DNA of 64,000 nucleotides from Ruixingdingia sedimenti. Lineage in GTDB: Bacteria > Pseudomonadota > Alphaproteobacteria > Rhodobacterales > Rhodobacteraceae. Shown one piece after another: positions 7,651 to 15,778 of this stretch. Positions within the stretch are counted from its first letter, which is position 1, and each line of letters opens with the position of its first letter. The stretch lies in contig NZ_JAVKPH010000006.1 of NCBI RefSeq assembly GCF_031432425.1, positions 1 to 64,000 on the forward strand. Direction: 5' to 3'. The notes under the pieces were generated by a model. That model was not told the origin of the DNA, made no database searches, and saw only the letters and a program-made list of their open reading frames with translations. The position numbers were made by a program, and so were the translations under genes.

Positions 7651-8556
7651 ATGTCGCCAGTCGTCTTTGCGATCGGTCACATCAAACTCAACACCACCTG
7701 CATCGACGACATGCTGCGCGATGCGACCGACATCCTGGGCCTGCGCGTCAGCGGCGAATCGGATGGCGCGGTCTGGCTGTCGGCGAACGGCCGTGCGGCG
7801 GAACTCGTGCTGGTCGAGGCGGCGGAAAACAGCACCAACACCATCGGGCTCGAGGCGCTGACGGCCGAGGCGGTGGCGCAGGCGGCCGCAAGGGTCGAAG
7901 CCGCCGGCTGCCGCATCTTCACCGACAGGCCGAGCCTGTCCTGCATGGACGCGGGCGTCACCTTCGACACGCCCGAGGGGCTGCGGTTCGAAATCCACAC
8001 CCCCACCCGCGACGACATGTACCGCCCGCGCCATGACACCAAGGGCGTCGGCCCGCGGCGGCTGGACCACGCCAACCTGCTGACCCCCGACCCGGCGGCG
8101 ACGCTGGCGCAACTGGCAGCCATCGGCGGCATGAAGATGTCGGAAAAGCTGGTGAACGATTCGCTCACCTGGCTCTATGGCGGCAACCGGCAGCACCATA
8201 TCCTCGGGCTGGTGAAGGCGCGGGCGGCGGGGCTGCACCACTATTCCTTCGAATTCCCCGAATTCAACATGTACTGCCGCCTTGGCGACATCCTCGACCG
8301 GCACGACCGGCAGTTGCTGTGGGGCCCGGGGCGGCACCGGCCGGGCGACAACACCTATGCCTATTACATCGACAGCGCGGGCTGCATCTGCGAATGCTCG
8401 GGCCCGATGGCGCTGGTGGCCGACGACGCGAATTTTGCGCCGCGGATCATCACCAACCTCGCCCGCCCCGGAAACGTGCGCGAAATGAACGTCTGGGGCA
8501 CGCCCGCGCCGGTGGAATGGCGCGAACACGTCTTCCCGTTCCAGAAGCTGGGCTGA
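7651..8556 (+). CDS. VOC-family protein with extradiol dioxygenase iron triad
   Basis: A 301-residue two-module vicinal oxygen chelate protein, the size of type I extradiol dioxygenases such as 2,3-dihydroxybiphenyl or catechol 2,3-dioxygenase. The C-terminal module keeps a full candidate Fe(II) triad: H140 (RRLDHANLL), H196 (GLHHYSFE) and E248 in YYIDSAGCICECSG, which fits the Y-x2-D-x2-G-x3-E part of the extradiol signature. This supports real dioxygenase activity rather than a glyoxalase or decayed domain. The start has a strong GGAGGGG site 8 bases upstream. It has its own operator pair. The neighbouring hydrolases are what would process a ring-cleavage product. Substrate not identified. 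Confidence 0.85.
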   Translation: MSPVVFAIGHIKLNTTCIDDMLRDATDILGLRVSGESDGAVWLSANGRAAELVLVEAAENSTNTIGLEALTAEAVAQAAARVEAAGCRIFTDRPSLSCMDAGVTFDTPEGLRFEIHTPTRDDMYRPRHDTKGVGPRRLDHANLLTPDPAATLAQLAAIGGMKMSEKLVNDSLTWLYGGNRQHHILGLVKARAAGLHHYSFEFPEFNMYCRLGDILDRHDRQLLWGPGRHRPGDNTYAYYIDSAGCICECSGPMALVADDANFAPRIITNLARPGNVREMNVWGTPAPVEWREHVFPFQKLG

Positions 8557-8617
8557 GCCCGCCCCCGCATGCCTGCGCGGCCCCGTGCCCGCGCGGCCTG
8601 ACCAGAAGGATATTCCC

Positions 8618-9496
8618 ATGCAGGAAAGAGTGACGTTCGAATCCGACGGGCTGGTGCTGTCGGGGATGCTGCATGTCCCCGACGGCTACCGGGGCGAACC
8701 GCTGCCCGCCTTCATCGTCTGCCACGGGTTCGTCGGGTCCAAGGACGAAAGCCACGCCCAGATCCAGGCCGAGATGATGGAGCATTTCGGCTATGTCGCC
8801 CTGCGCTTCGATTTCCGCTGCTGCGGCGAAAGCGAGGGCGAGCGCGCGCAGGTGCGCTGCATGGATCAGGTGGCTGATGCCAGGAACGCGCTGAGCTGGC
8901 TGGCGAAACGGCCCGAGGTCGACGCGAAGCGCATCGGCATCACCGGCCACAGCTTCGGCGCCGCGGTGTCGGTCTATACCGCCGGGGTGGACGAACGGGT
9001 GGCCTGCTGCGTTTCGTCCTGCGGGTGGGGGGATGGCGAACGCAAGTTCCGCGGCCAGCACCCCACGCCCGAGGCATGGGCGAAATTCACCGGCCTGCTG
9101 GATCAGGGTCGCAGGCACAAACGCGAAACCGGCGAGAGCATGTGGATTTCCCGCTTCGACGCCGTGCCGATCCCCGAGGCGCTGCGCAAGAACCTGTCGC
9201 CCAAGGCGATCATGGAAATCCCGGTTGAAACCGCGTGGTCGATGATGAACTTCCGCGCCGACGATGTGGTGGCGAACATCGCGCCGCGGCCCCTGCTGCT
9301 GTTCCACACCGCGAACGACATCATCACCCCCACGATCGAATCCGTGCGGATGTTCGAAAAGGCCGGCCAGCCGACCGAACTGATGCTGATCGACACCACC
9401 GCCCATTTCCCGCTGGCCCCTTCGGATGCGCCGCGCACCAAGGCGCTGATGAAGGGATGGCTGGACAAGTTCTTCCCCTCGCCCCTCGGCGTCTGA
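8618..9496 (+). CDS. Alpha/beta hydrolase
   Basis: A 292-residue serine hydrolase. The nucleophile elbow is GHSFGAA with S112; D234 (HTANDIITP) and H263 (TTAHFPL) complete the triad, and HGFVGSKDE (36-44) supplies the oxyanion region. The architecture is of the dienelactone-hydrolase or Xaa-Pro-peptidase-like group. I chose the ATG at 8618 because the protein then starts MQERVTFES with AGAAGGA upstream; 11 more residues would start at 8585. In the rightward operon it may hydrolyse a ring-cleavage product or an ester. Six cysteines in the N-terminal half are notable for a cytoplasmic hydrolase. Confidence 0.88.
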   Translation: MQERVTFESDGLVLSGMLHVPDGYRGEPLPAFIVCHGFVGSKDESHAQIQAEMMEHFGYVALRFDFRCCGESEGERAQVRCMDQVADARNALSWLAKRPEVDAKRIGITGHSFGAAVSVYTAGVDERVACCVSSCGWGDGERKFRGQHPTPEAWAKFTGLLDQGRRHKRETGESMWISRFDAVPIPEALRKNLSPKAIMEIPVETAWSMMNFRADDVVANIAPRPLLLFHTANDIITPTIESVRMFEKAGQPTELMLIDTTAHFPLAPSDAPRTKALMKGWLDKFFPSPLGV

Positions 9497-9510
9497 CCGG
9501 AACGGAGCAG

Positions 9511-10548
9511 ATGATGGCACGGATTCCTGCGCCCGAGCTTCGGCGGTTCACCGAGGCGCTGCTGACCGCGGGCGGCTTCACCCCCGCCGACGCCGCGCAG
9601 ATGGCGGACCTGCTGGTCTGGGCCAACCTGCGCGGGGTGGAAAGCCACGGGGTGCTGCGGGTGCCGCGCTATGTCGAGATGCTGGAACAGGGCATCGTGC
9701 GCACCGGCGCGCCGGTGGCCATGGCGCATCGTTTCGGCGCGGTGACGGTGCTGGACGGCGGCGATTGCCCCGGCGCGGTGGGCATGAACGCGGCGGTGGA
9801 CCGGGCGGTGGCGGCGGCGCGCGATCATGGCGTGGGCGTCTGCGCGGCGCGCGCCATCTCGCATGCCGGGGCGGTGGGGTATTTCGCATCCGCCGTGGCG
9901 CGGGCGGGGATGGTGGGCATCGTCACTACCGCCTCCAAACCGCTGATGAGCTATCACGGCGCGCGGGGCGAGGCGCTGTCGACCAACCCGCTGGCCATCG
10001 CCGTGCCCATGCCGGGGGGCGAACCGGTGGTGCTCGACATGTCCACCGCCGCGGTGGCATTGGGCAAGATCATGGCGGCCAAGGATGCGGGCCGGACGAT
10101 CCCCGAGGGCTGGGCCGTCGACGCGGCGGGCCGCCCGACGACCGACCCGGGGGCGGTGGCGGCGCTGCTGCCGATGGCGGGGGCCAAGGGGTCGGGCCTG
10201 TCGCTGATGATCGAGATCCTGACATCGGTCCTGCCGGGCAATCCGGTGATCGCGCCGGCGCTGGCGGGGCAGGCGGGGGGCGGGTTCAACGGCCTCGTCA
10301 TCGCGCTGGCGCCCGGGGCGTTCGGCGATGCCGCGGCCTTTGCCGCCGCGGTGGCGGATCTGGCCGGGGCGATCCACGCCCTGCCGCCGGCCGAAGGCAC
10401 CGATGCCGTCCTGCTGCCCGGCGAACGGGGCGCGCAGGCGGCCGCCGCACGGGCGGCGGGCGGCATCCCGCTGGCCGCGGGCACGGTGGCGCGGCTGGCG
10501 GAACTGGCGGGCAGGCTGTCGGTGCCGCTGCCGCAGGCGCTGGCATGA
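9511..10548 (+). CDS. Ldh2-family NAD(P)-dependent dehydrogenase (malate/L-lactate type)
   Basis: A 345-residue oxidoreductase of the Ldh2/MDH2/ureidoglycolate family, which reduces 2-oxoacids to 2-hydroxyacids or the reverse without a Rossmann fold. Family landmarks are GVESHGVLRVPRY early on, the GAVGYF loop, SYHGARGEALSTNPLAIAVP, and GAKGSGLSLMIEILTSVL near residue 225-245. The start at 9511 (MMARIPAPELRR) is preceded by GGAGCAG. It comes 14 bases after the hydrolase gene, and its stop overlaps the next gene's start by ATGA. Probably acts on a 2-oxo/2-hydroxy acid from the pathway; the true substrate is open. Confidence 0.9.
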   Translation: MMARIPAPELRRFTEALLTAGGFTPADAAQMADLLVWANLRGVESHGVLRVPRYVEMLEQGIVRTGAPVAMAHRFGAVTVLDGGDCPGAVGMNAAVDRAVAAARDHGVGVCAARAISHAGAVGYFASAVARAGMVGIVTTASKPLMSYHGARGEALSTNPLAIAVPMPGGEPVVLDMSTAAVALGKIMAAKDAGRTIPEGWAVDAAGRPTTDPGAVAALLPMAGAKGSGLSLMIEILTSVLPGNPVIAPALAGQAGGGFNGLVIALAPGAFGDAAAFAAAVADLAGAIHALPPAEGTDAVLLPGERGAQAAAARAAGGIPLAAGTVARLAELAGRLSVPLPQALA

Positions 10549-11789
10549 CCCTGCCCCCCGGCCCGTCCCCCGGCCCCTGCGCGACAGCGCCGGGCTGGAC
10601 GGGGGGGCCGGGGTTCATCCTGTTCGTCGCCGCGCTGATGGCGGTGCTGTCGCTGTCGCTCGACATCCTGCTGCCCGCCTTTCCGGCGATGGCGGCAAGC
10701 TATGGCCTTGCCGACGCGGGGGAAAGCCGCCTGACCCTGACGGTTTTCGTGCTGGCCTTCGGGCTGGGCCACCTGCTGCACGGCGCTTTGGCCGACAGGT
10801 TCGGGCGGCGGCCGGTCCTGAGTTGGGCGCTGGTGGTGTTCGCGGCCTGCGGGGTCTGGGCCGCGCTGGCGCCGGGGTTCGACCAGCATCTGGCCGCGCG
10901 GTTCGTGCAGGGCCTTGCCGCCGCCGGGCCGCGGGTGGTGGCGGTGGCGCTGCTGCGCGACACGCGCGAAGGGCCGGGGCTGGCGCGCGACATGTCGCGG
11001 GTGATGATGATCTTCATGCTGGCGCCGATCCTCGGGCCGGTTCTGGGGCAGGGGATCATGGCGGCCGCGGGCTGGCGCGCGATCCCGCTGGTGCTGGCGC
11101 TGGCGGCGCTGGTGCCGCTGGCGATCACCTGGCTAGTGTTGCCCGAAACCCTGCCGCCGGGCGCGCGCCGGGCGCTGGACCCGGCCAGCTACGGACGCAC
11201 GCTGACGGGGTTGTTGCGGACGCGCGTGACGGTTGGCAACACGCTGGCGGCCGGAATGGCCTATGGGCTGATGTTCGGCTTCATCGGCATTTCGCCCGCG
11301 CTCTACCAGACGCGGTTCGGGGTGGGCGAGGGCTTTGCGGCGCTGTTTTCCACCGTCGGTCTGGGGATCGCGGCGGGGTCGTGGCTGAATGCGCGCATCG
11401 TCACCCGGGCCGGCCCCGCCCCGGTGCTGCGCCGCGCCGCCCGGGGGCTGGTGGTCTGCGGGGCGGCGCTGGCGGGCTTCGGGCTGGCGCCGCCGCCATT
11501 GGTGCTGTTTCAGGCGGTGCTGGTGGCGGCGATGGTCTGCATGGGCTTTGCCTTCGCCAATTGCAGCGCGCTGGCCATCGCGCCGCACCGGCATGTCGCC
11601 GGGCAGGCGGCGGCGCTGACCGGGGCGATGACGATCAGCCTCAGCGCGGTGGTGGCAGAGGCGCTTGGGCGGGCCTATGCGGTGTCCTTCACGCTGTTCG
11701 GGGCCGGGTGGCTGGCCGGGGCGGTGGCGGTGCTGGCGCTGGTCGCCGCCGCCAACCCGCAGCCTGCGGGACCCGGGGGCCGGGGGTAG
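10545..11789 (+). CDS. MFS transporter, Bcr/CflA-type
   Basis: A 414-residue major facilitator protein with about 12 membrane segments. It has the Bcr/CflA-type opening (LSLDILLPAFPAMAASYG) and the cytoplasmic loop motif GALADRFGRRPVL between helices 2 and 3. It overlaps the dehydrogenase stop by ATGA, so it belongs to the catabolic operon. It may export a toxic intermediate or analogue while the ABC system imports substrate; this is inference. It is the last rightward gene and meets the next leftward gene tail to tail after only 16 bases, with no clear terminator visible between. Confidence 0.88.
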   Translation: MTLPPGPSPGPCATAPGWTGGPGFILFVAALMAVLSLSLDILLPAFPAMAASYGLADAGESRLTLTVFVLAFGLGHLLHGALADRFGRRPVLSWALVVFAACGVWAALAPGFDQHLAARFVQGLAAAGPRVVAVALLRDTREGPGLARDMSRVMMIFMLAPILGPVLGQGIMAAAGWRAIPLVLALAALVPLAITWLVLPETLPPGARRALDPASYGRTLTGLLRTRVTVGNTLAAGMAYGLMFGFIGISPALYQTRFGVGEGFAALFSTVGLGIAAGSWLNARIVTRAGPAPVLRRAARGLVVCGAALAGFGLAPPPLVLFQAVLVAAMVCMGFAFANCSALAIAPHRHVAGQAAALTGAMTISLSAVVAEALGRAYAVSFTLFGAGWLAGAVAVLALVAAANPQPAGPGGRG

Positions 11790-11805
11790 GGCGGGCGGCT
11801 TCGGC

Positions 11806-12507
11806 CTACAGCATGCGGATCACATCCTTGTCGATGGCCAGCATGTAGCCCCGCCGCGCCACCGTCTTGACCAGCAGCTCGCTGACCAGTTGGTTGCCGA
11901 GCGCGTCGCGCAGCCGCTTGATCCGCGTCGCCCCCGCGGCCTCGTCGCAATCGGCGGCGCTGCGGCCGGAAATCATCGCCTCGATCTCTGCCCCGGTCAG
12001 CACCTCGTCATCCATCCGCGCCTCTGCCAGCACCGCCAGCGTCTCGATCGCGGCGGGCGTCAGCGCGAATTCCATGTTGTTGAGGCAGACGGTGCGTTCC
12101 TCGCGGCTGATCAGCAGCGAGGACACCTGGATCCCCGCCTGCCGCAATTCCGTGATGCGGCGGTTGAGCGCGAGGATCGTCACCAGAAACACCAGCGCCG
12201 CCAGCAACAGCGCGGTGGAAAACACCAGCAGCACGAAGATCACCATGCGATAGCTGACCAGCACCTCGGCAAAGCTGGTGCCGGACTGGGCCAGGATCTC
12301 CAGCAGGCGGATGTCGCTGCCCCCGGTGATGCCGTCGTTTTCCACGAAGATCCGCTCGACCCGCGCGTTGAAGGCATTGGCGTCGGGCAGATTGAGGAAC
12401 AGGAACACCGCCGCCGCCAGCAGGATCACCAGCACCGCCGCCAGCCCGACCCCGACGGTGCGGTTGCCGCGCAGGGCGTCAGTAACGAAGGAAATAGGGG
12501 CCCGCAC
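11806..12507 (-). CDS. Membrane-anchored winged-helix (OmpR/ToxR-like) regulator candidate
   Basis: A 233-residue protein with an unusual order: membrane helix at about 17-40, a periplasm-facing stretch of about 45 residues, a second membrane helix at about 87-112, then a cytoplasmic C-terminal domain. Residues about 145-233 look like an OmpR-type winged helix: predicted helices, a positive stretch GATRIKRLRDALGNQL, and the wing VARRGYMLA. The GTG start at 12507 is supported by GAGGAAA 6 bases upstream and keeps the first helix. It overlaps the upstream small secreted-protein gene by 29 bases. ToxR and CadC have one helix and the opposite order. DNA target unknown. Confidence 0.65.
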   Translation of the reverse strand: MRAPISFVTDALRGNRTVGVGLAAVLVILLAAAVFLFLNLPDANAFNARVERIFVENDGITGGSDIRLLEILAQSGTSFAEVLVSYRMVIFVLLVFSTALLLAALVFLVTILALNRRITELRQAGIQVSSLLISREERTVCLNNMEFALTPAAIETLAVLAEARMDDEVLTGAEIEAMISGRSAADCDEAAGATRIKRLRDALGNQLVSELLVKTVARRGYMLAIDKDVIRML

Positions 12508-12778
12508 TGGCTTTCCTCTGGTTGAGGCCCTCGGGGCCGAAGACGGACATGACGTTCAGCAGCACCCAGCCATCCGCCCGGATGCGCGCGGCGATCACCG
12601 GCGCCGCGGCGGCGGGATCGCAGGCCGCGGCGGGCAGTTCGATCACGCCATAGTGCAGCCGCAGCGGGCCGTCGCGCTTGGCCTTGTAATCGGCATAGCA
12701 GGCGGCCTGCGCGGGCGCGGCGGCGGGCAGGGCGGCCAGCAGGGCCGACAGCAGGGCGGCAAGGAAACGGTGGCGCAT
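12479..12778 (-). CDS. Small secreted protein, unknown function
   Basis: A 99-residue protein with a clear signal peptide (MRHRFLAALLSALLAALPAAAPAQA, cleavage near residue 25) and a mature part of about 75 residues with two cysteines (ACYADY and AACDPA) that may form a disulfide. The end KASAGPYFLRY has no known motif. I chose the ATG at 12778; another in frame lies 18 bases upstream. Its 3' end overlaps the membrane-bound winged-helix gene by 29 bases, so the two are co-expressed. It could be a periplasmic ligand or modulator of that protein. I do not recognise a family. Confidence 0.7.
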   Translation of the reverse strand: MRHRFLAALLSALLAALPAAAPAQAACYADYKAKRDGPLRLHYGVIELPAAACDPAAAAPVIAARIRADGWVLLNVMSVFGPEGLNQRKASAGPYFLRY

Positions 12779-12967
12779 GGCATCCTCCGAAGGCATGGCC
12801 GCAGGATGGGGGGAAGGCGGCGGATATTCAATGACACAAGGGGCGGCGGGGCGATGTTATCGGATAACCGCGCGCCGATATTGCCTTTCCGCCGCCGGCG
12901 GGCCGAGCCTTGGCCATCCCGTCGCGGGCCGCACCCGCCGCCCGGACGCCAGAGAAGGAGAGGCCCC

Positions 12968-13468
12968 ATGCCGCACCGCCCCGCATCCCCCTCGCCCGCC
13001 CGCCGCGCGCTCGGCCTTGCCGCCGCGCTGGCGGTGGCGTTGGCGGGGTTCACCGCCGCCGCCACCCCGGCCCGCGCCGATGCAAAGGACGTCGCCAAGG
13101 TCGTCGTCGGGCTCGGCGCGCTCTACATGATCGGCAGGGCGCTGGACAACGGCCACCGCCGCGACCACCGTCCGCCGCCGGTCTACCAGCCCCGCCCGCA
13201 GCCCTACCCGCCCCACTACCGCCCGCCGGTGGTGGAACCGCGCCCGCCCGTCCACCACCGGGGCCCGTCGCTGCCCGGGCAATGCGAGATCCGCGTGGGC
13301 GGCGGCCATCCCGTCTATTACAACGCGCATTGCCTGAACCAGCGCGGCTACGACCGCCGCGACCTGCCGCAGAACTGCCTGCGCACGCTGCGCCTGCGCG
13401 ATGGCGACCGGCTGGTCTACGACGGCAGCTGCGTCGCGAACGCGGGCGGCTATCGCCGCCACCGCTAG
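12968..13468 (+). CDS. Secreted proline- and histidine-rich hypothetical protein
   Basis: A 166-residue protein with a signal peptide ending near ARA at residue 38. A short hydrophobic stretch follows (VVVGLGALYMIGRAL), then a Pro/His/Arg/Tyr-rich linker at about 60-102, and a C-terminal domain of about 60 residues with four cysteines (CEIRVGG, HCLNQRGYDRRDLPQNCLRTLR, SCVANAGGYRRHR). This plan recurs in Rhodobacteraceae periplasmic or envelope proteins of unknown function. The start is preceded by GAAGGAGAGG. It begins divergently from the small secreted-protein gene at 12778. Confidence 0.75.
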   Translation: MPHRPASPSPARRALGLAAALAVALAGFTAAATPARADAKDVAKVVVGLGALYMIGRALDNGHRRDHRPPPVYQPRPQPYPPHYRPPVVEPRPPVHHRGPSLPGQCEIRVGGGHPVYYNAHCLNQRGYDRRDLPQNCLRTLRLRDGDRLVYDGSCVANAGGYRRHR

Positions 13469-13630
13469 CACATACCGGCCGGGGGGACGAGCAGCCCCCG
13501 GACCGCCGGCCGCCGGCTGCCCCGTGCAGGCCGGCGGCCTTGGCGTTGTGAGGGGGGAATGCCGGGGCGGGCCCCCGGCCTGCGGACGCCGCCCCCTTGC
13601 CCGGCGTTTGGCCCGGGGGAAAGTGCGGGA

Positions 13631-13738
13631 GCCTCCGGCGGGGATATTTAAGTCCAGCCTGAAGATCGGCGCGTGCCCTTCTTCACTTTCTGTCCATAAA
13701 TATCCCACGGGGGTGCGGGGGTGTGAAACCCCCGCCGC
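13631..13738. repeat. Dispersed intergenic repeat, paired form (copy a)
   Basis: Within a 372-base gap without genes (13469-13840) lies an imperfect inverted pair: a left arm at 13640-13664 (GGGGATATTTAAG...CTGAAG) and a right arm at 13680-13706 (CTTCACTTTCTGTCC...AAATATCCC). A G/C hairpin follows (GGGGG...CCCCC, 13708-13734). The right arm plus hairpin matches 31502-31560 almost base for base. Related copies lie at 44872-45007 and 59375-59435. The rest of the gap is G/C-rich with no open frame I can support. Confidence 0.65.
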
Positions 13739-13840
13739 TGTGTCCTCCACCCGGCCAACGGCGGGAAGAAAGGCTTTGCACCCTTGGGCCAGACCTCGCC
13801 CCGGCATTGCATGCGGCGGCGGCTTGGGGTTGATGGGGGC

Positions 13841-14479
13841 ATGACCCGGCTGCACCCCGACGCCAGTTTCGAAACCGCCGCCCGCGCCCGCGGCGCCCTG
13901 CGCATCGCGGGGGTGGACGAGGTGGGCCGCGGCCCGCTGGCCGGGCCCGTCACCGCCGCCGCCGTGGTGCTGGATTTCACCTGCCTGCCCGCGGGGCTGG
14001 CGGATTCCAAGGCGCTTACCCCCGCCGCCCGGGCCCGCATCGCCGCCGAACTGGCGGGTTGCGCCGAGGTTTCCGTCGCCCATGCGACAGTCGAGGAAAT
14101 CGACGCGCTCAACATCCTTCAGGCCACCTACCTCGCCATGCGCCGCGCCGTCGCCGGCCTGCGCGCGCCGCCCGACCATCTGCTGATCGACGGCAACCGC
14201 ATCCCCCCCGGCCTGCCCTGCCCGGCAGAGGCCGTGGTCAAGGGCGATGCGCGGGTGCTGTCGATCGCCGCGGCCTCGATCGCGGCCAAGGTGGCGCGGG
14301 ATGCGGTGATGGTGGATTTGGCGCAACACCACCCCGGCTACGGCTGGGACCGCAACGCCGGTTATCCGACGCGCGACCATCTGGCGGCGCTTCTAGGGCT
14401 TGGTGTCACCCCACACCATAGGCGAAGCTTCCGCCCCGTGCACAACATCTTGTATCAAGAAAAATCAATAACCCCTTGA
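13841..14479 (+). CDS. rnhB: Ribonuclease HII
   Basis: A 212-residue nuclease that removes RNA from RNA-DNA hybrids and misinserted ribonucleotides. The active-site strand is IAGVDEVGRGPLAGPV with D26 and E27; further family blocks are LADSKALTPAAR, ILQATYLAMRRA, HLLIDGN, SIAAASIAAKVARD and HPGYGWDRNAGYPTRDH. I chose the ATG at 13841 (MTRLHPDAS), which gives the normal length; the upstream frame to 13784 is repeat DNA. It ends 87 bases before ccrM, the same rnhB-ccrM neighbourhood I would expect in Rhodobacteraceae. Confidence 0.96.
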   Translation: MTRLHPDASFETAARARGALRIAGVDEVGRGPLAGPVTAAAVVLDFTCLPAGLADSKALTPAARARIAAELAGCAEVSVAHATVEEIDALNILQATYLAMRRAVAGLRAPPDHLLIDGNRIPPGLPCPAEAVVKGDARVLSIAAASIAAKVARDAVMVDLAQHHPGYGWDRNAGYPTRDHLAALLGLGVTPHHRRSFRPVHNILYQEKSITP

Positions 14480-14516
14480 TTCAATAAAGAATTTGACGGC
14501 GAATCAGCGATGACTC
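14478..14516. promoter_or_regulatory. Cluster of three GANTC methylation sites in the ccrM leader
   Basis: Three GANTC sites fall in 39 bases: GATTC at 14478-14482, GAATC at 14501-14505 and GACTC at 14512-14516. These are targets of the enzyme encoded 50 bases downstream. In Caulobacter the ccrM leader also carries GANTC sites, and their methylation state affects transcription, so feedback control is plausible here. The stretch is AT-rich and lies in the 87-base gap after rnhB, where the ccrM promoter should be. Confidence 0.7.
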
Positions 14517-14566
14517 ACACTCTGTCCGTCACAACAGCGCAAAAGCGCGGGCAGAGCAGGTAAGAC

Positions 14567-15682
14567 ATGGCGACGAAGACGGCAAAGCCGGAGGCGGTTT
14601 CGCTTCCGCTGAACGAAATCCTTGCGGGGGACTGCATCGAGGTCATGCGGGGGTTGCCCGCTGGCTCGGTCGATCTGATCTTTGCCGATCCGCCCTACAA
14701 CCTGCAACTGCGGGGCGAATTGCACCGGCCCGACAATTCGCGCGTCGATGCGGTGGACGACCACTGGGACCAGTTCGCGTCTTTCGCCGCCTACGACCGC
14801 TTCACCCGCGACTGGCTGGCAGAGGCGCAGCGGATCCTGAAGCCCAACGGGGCGATCTGGGTCATCGGCAGCTATCACAACATCTTCCGCGTCGGTGCGG
14901 CCTTGCAGGACCAGGGGTTCTGGATCCTCAACGATGTCGTCTGGCGCAAGGCCAACCCGATGCCGAACTTCCGCGGCAAGCGGCTGACCAACGCGCACGA
15001 GACGCTGATCTGGGCCAGCCGGTCCGAGGGCGCGAAATACACCTTCAACTACGAGGCGCTGAAGGCGCTGAACGAGGGTGTGCAGATGCGGTCGGACTGG
15101 GTGTTGCCGATCTGCACGGGGTCCGAACGGCTCAAGGATGCGGCGGGCGACAAGGCGCATCCGACGCAAAAGCCGGAATCGCTGTTGCACCGTGTGCTGG
15201 TGGCGACGACGAACCCGGGCGACGTGGTGCTGGACCCGTTCTTCGGCACCGGCACCACCGGCGCGGTGGCTAGGATGCTGGGGCGCAGTTTCATCGGGAT
15301 CGAGCGGGAAGAGGGGTATCGCAGGATCGCCGCCGAACGCATCGCCCGCGTGCGGCCCTATGACCGCAGCGCGCTGGAAATCACCACCTCGAAACGCGCC
15401 GAACCCCGCGTGCCCTTCGGCACGCTGGTGGAACGCGGCATGCTGCGCCCGGGCGAGGTGCTGGTGTCGCCGCGCGGGCAGACCGCCAAGGTGCGCGCCG
15501 ACGGCACGCTGGCGGCGGACCGGATGACGGGATCCATCCATCAGGTGGGCGCGCATTACGAGGGTGCGCCGTCCTGCAACGGCTGGACCTACTGGCACTT
15601 CAAGCGCGAGGGCAAGATGGTGCCCATCGACCTGCTGCGCCAGCAGATCCGGGCAGAGATGGACCGCCCGCAGGCGCACTGA
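14567..15682 (+). CDS. ccrM: Cell-cycle DNA adenine methyltransferase CcrM (GANTC)
   Basis: A 371-residue beta-class N6-adenine methyltransferase. Catalytic motif IV (DPPY) is at 41-44 and comes before the AdoMet motif I (DPFFGTGTTG, 223-232), as in CcrM. HPTQKPESLL precedes motif I. The C-terminal hundred residues (VPFGTLVERGMLRPGEVL ... SCNGWTYWHFKREGKMVPIDLLR) form the RAMA-like extension typical of CcrM, involved in target recognition. The enzyme methylates GANTC late in the cell cycle and links replication to transcription in Alphaproteobacteria. No cognate nuclease is nearby, fitting an orphan regulatory methylase. A strong terminator follows. Confidence 0.96.
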   Translation: MATKTAKPEAVSLPLNEILAGDCIEVMRGLPAGSVDLIFADPPYNLQLRGELHRPDNSRVDAVDDHWDQFASFAAYDRFTRDWLAEAQRILKPNGAIWVIGSYHNIFRVGAALQDQGFWILNDVVWRKANPMPNFRGKRLTNAHETLIWASRSEGAKYTFNYEALKALNEGVQMRSDWVLPICTGSERLKDAAGDKAHPTQKPESLLHRVLVATTNPGDVVLDPFFGTGTTGAVARMLGRSFIGIEREEGYRRIAAERIARVRPYDRSALEITTSKRAEPRVPFGTLVERGMLRPGEVLVSPRGQTAKVRADGTLAADRMTGSIHQVGAHYEGAPSCNGWTYWHFKREGKMVPIDLLRQQIRAEMDRPQAH

Positions 15683-15738
15683 CGCCCCCCTATACCCACG
15701 AATTACCGCCGGTGCCCGGGCATCTGCCCGGCACGACT

Positions 15739-15764
15739 GCCCCGCCTCATGGCGGGGCCTTTTT
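15739..15764 (+). terminator. Intrinsic terminator after ccrM
   Basis: An 8-bp perfect stem GCCCCGCC/GGCGGGGC with loop TCAT at 15739-15758 is followed by CTTTTT. It sits 57 bases after the ccrM stop, in the right orientation to end that transcript. Confidence 0.85.
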
Positions 15765-15778
15765 GGTTGGGGGAGGGG

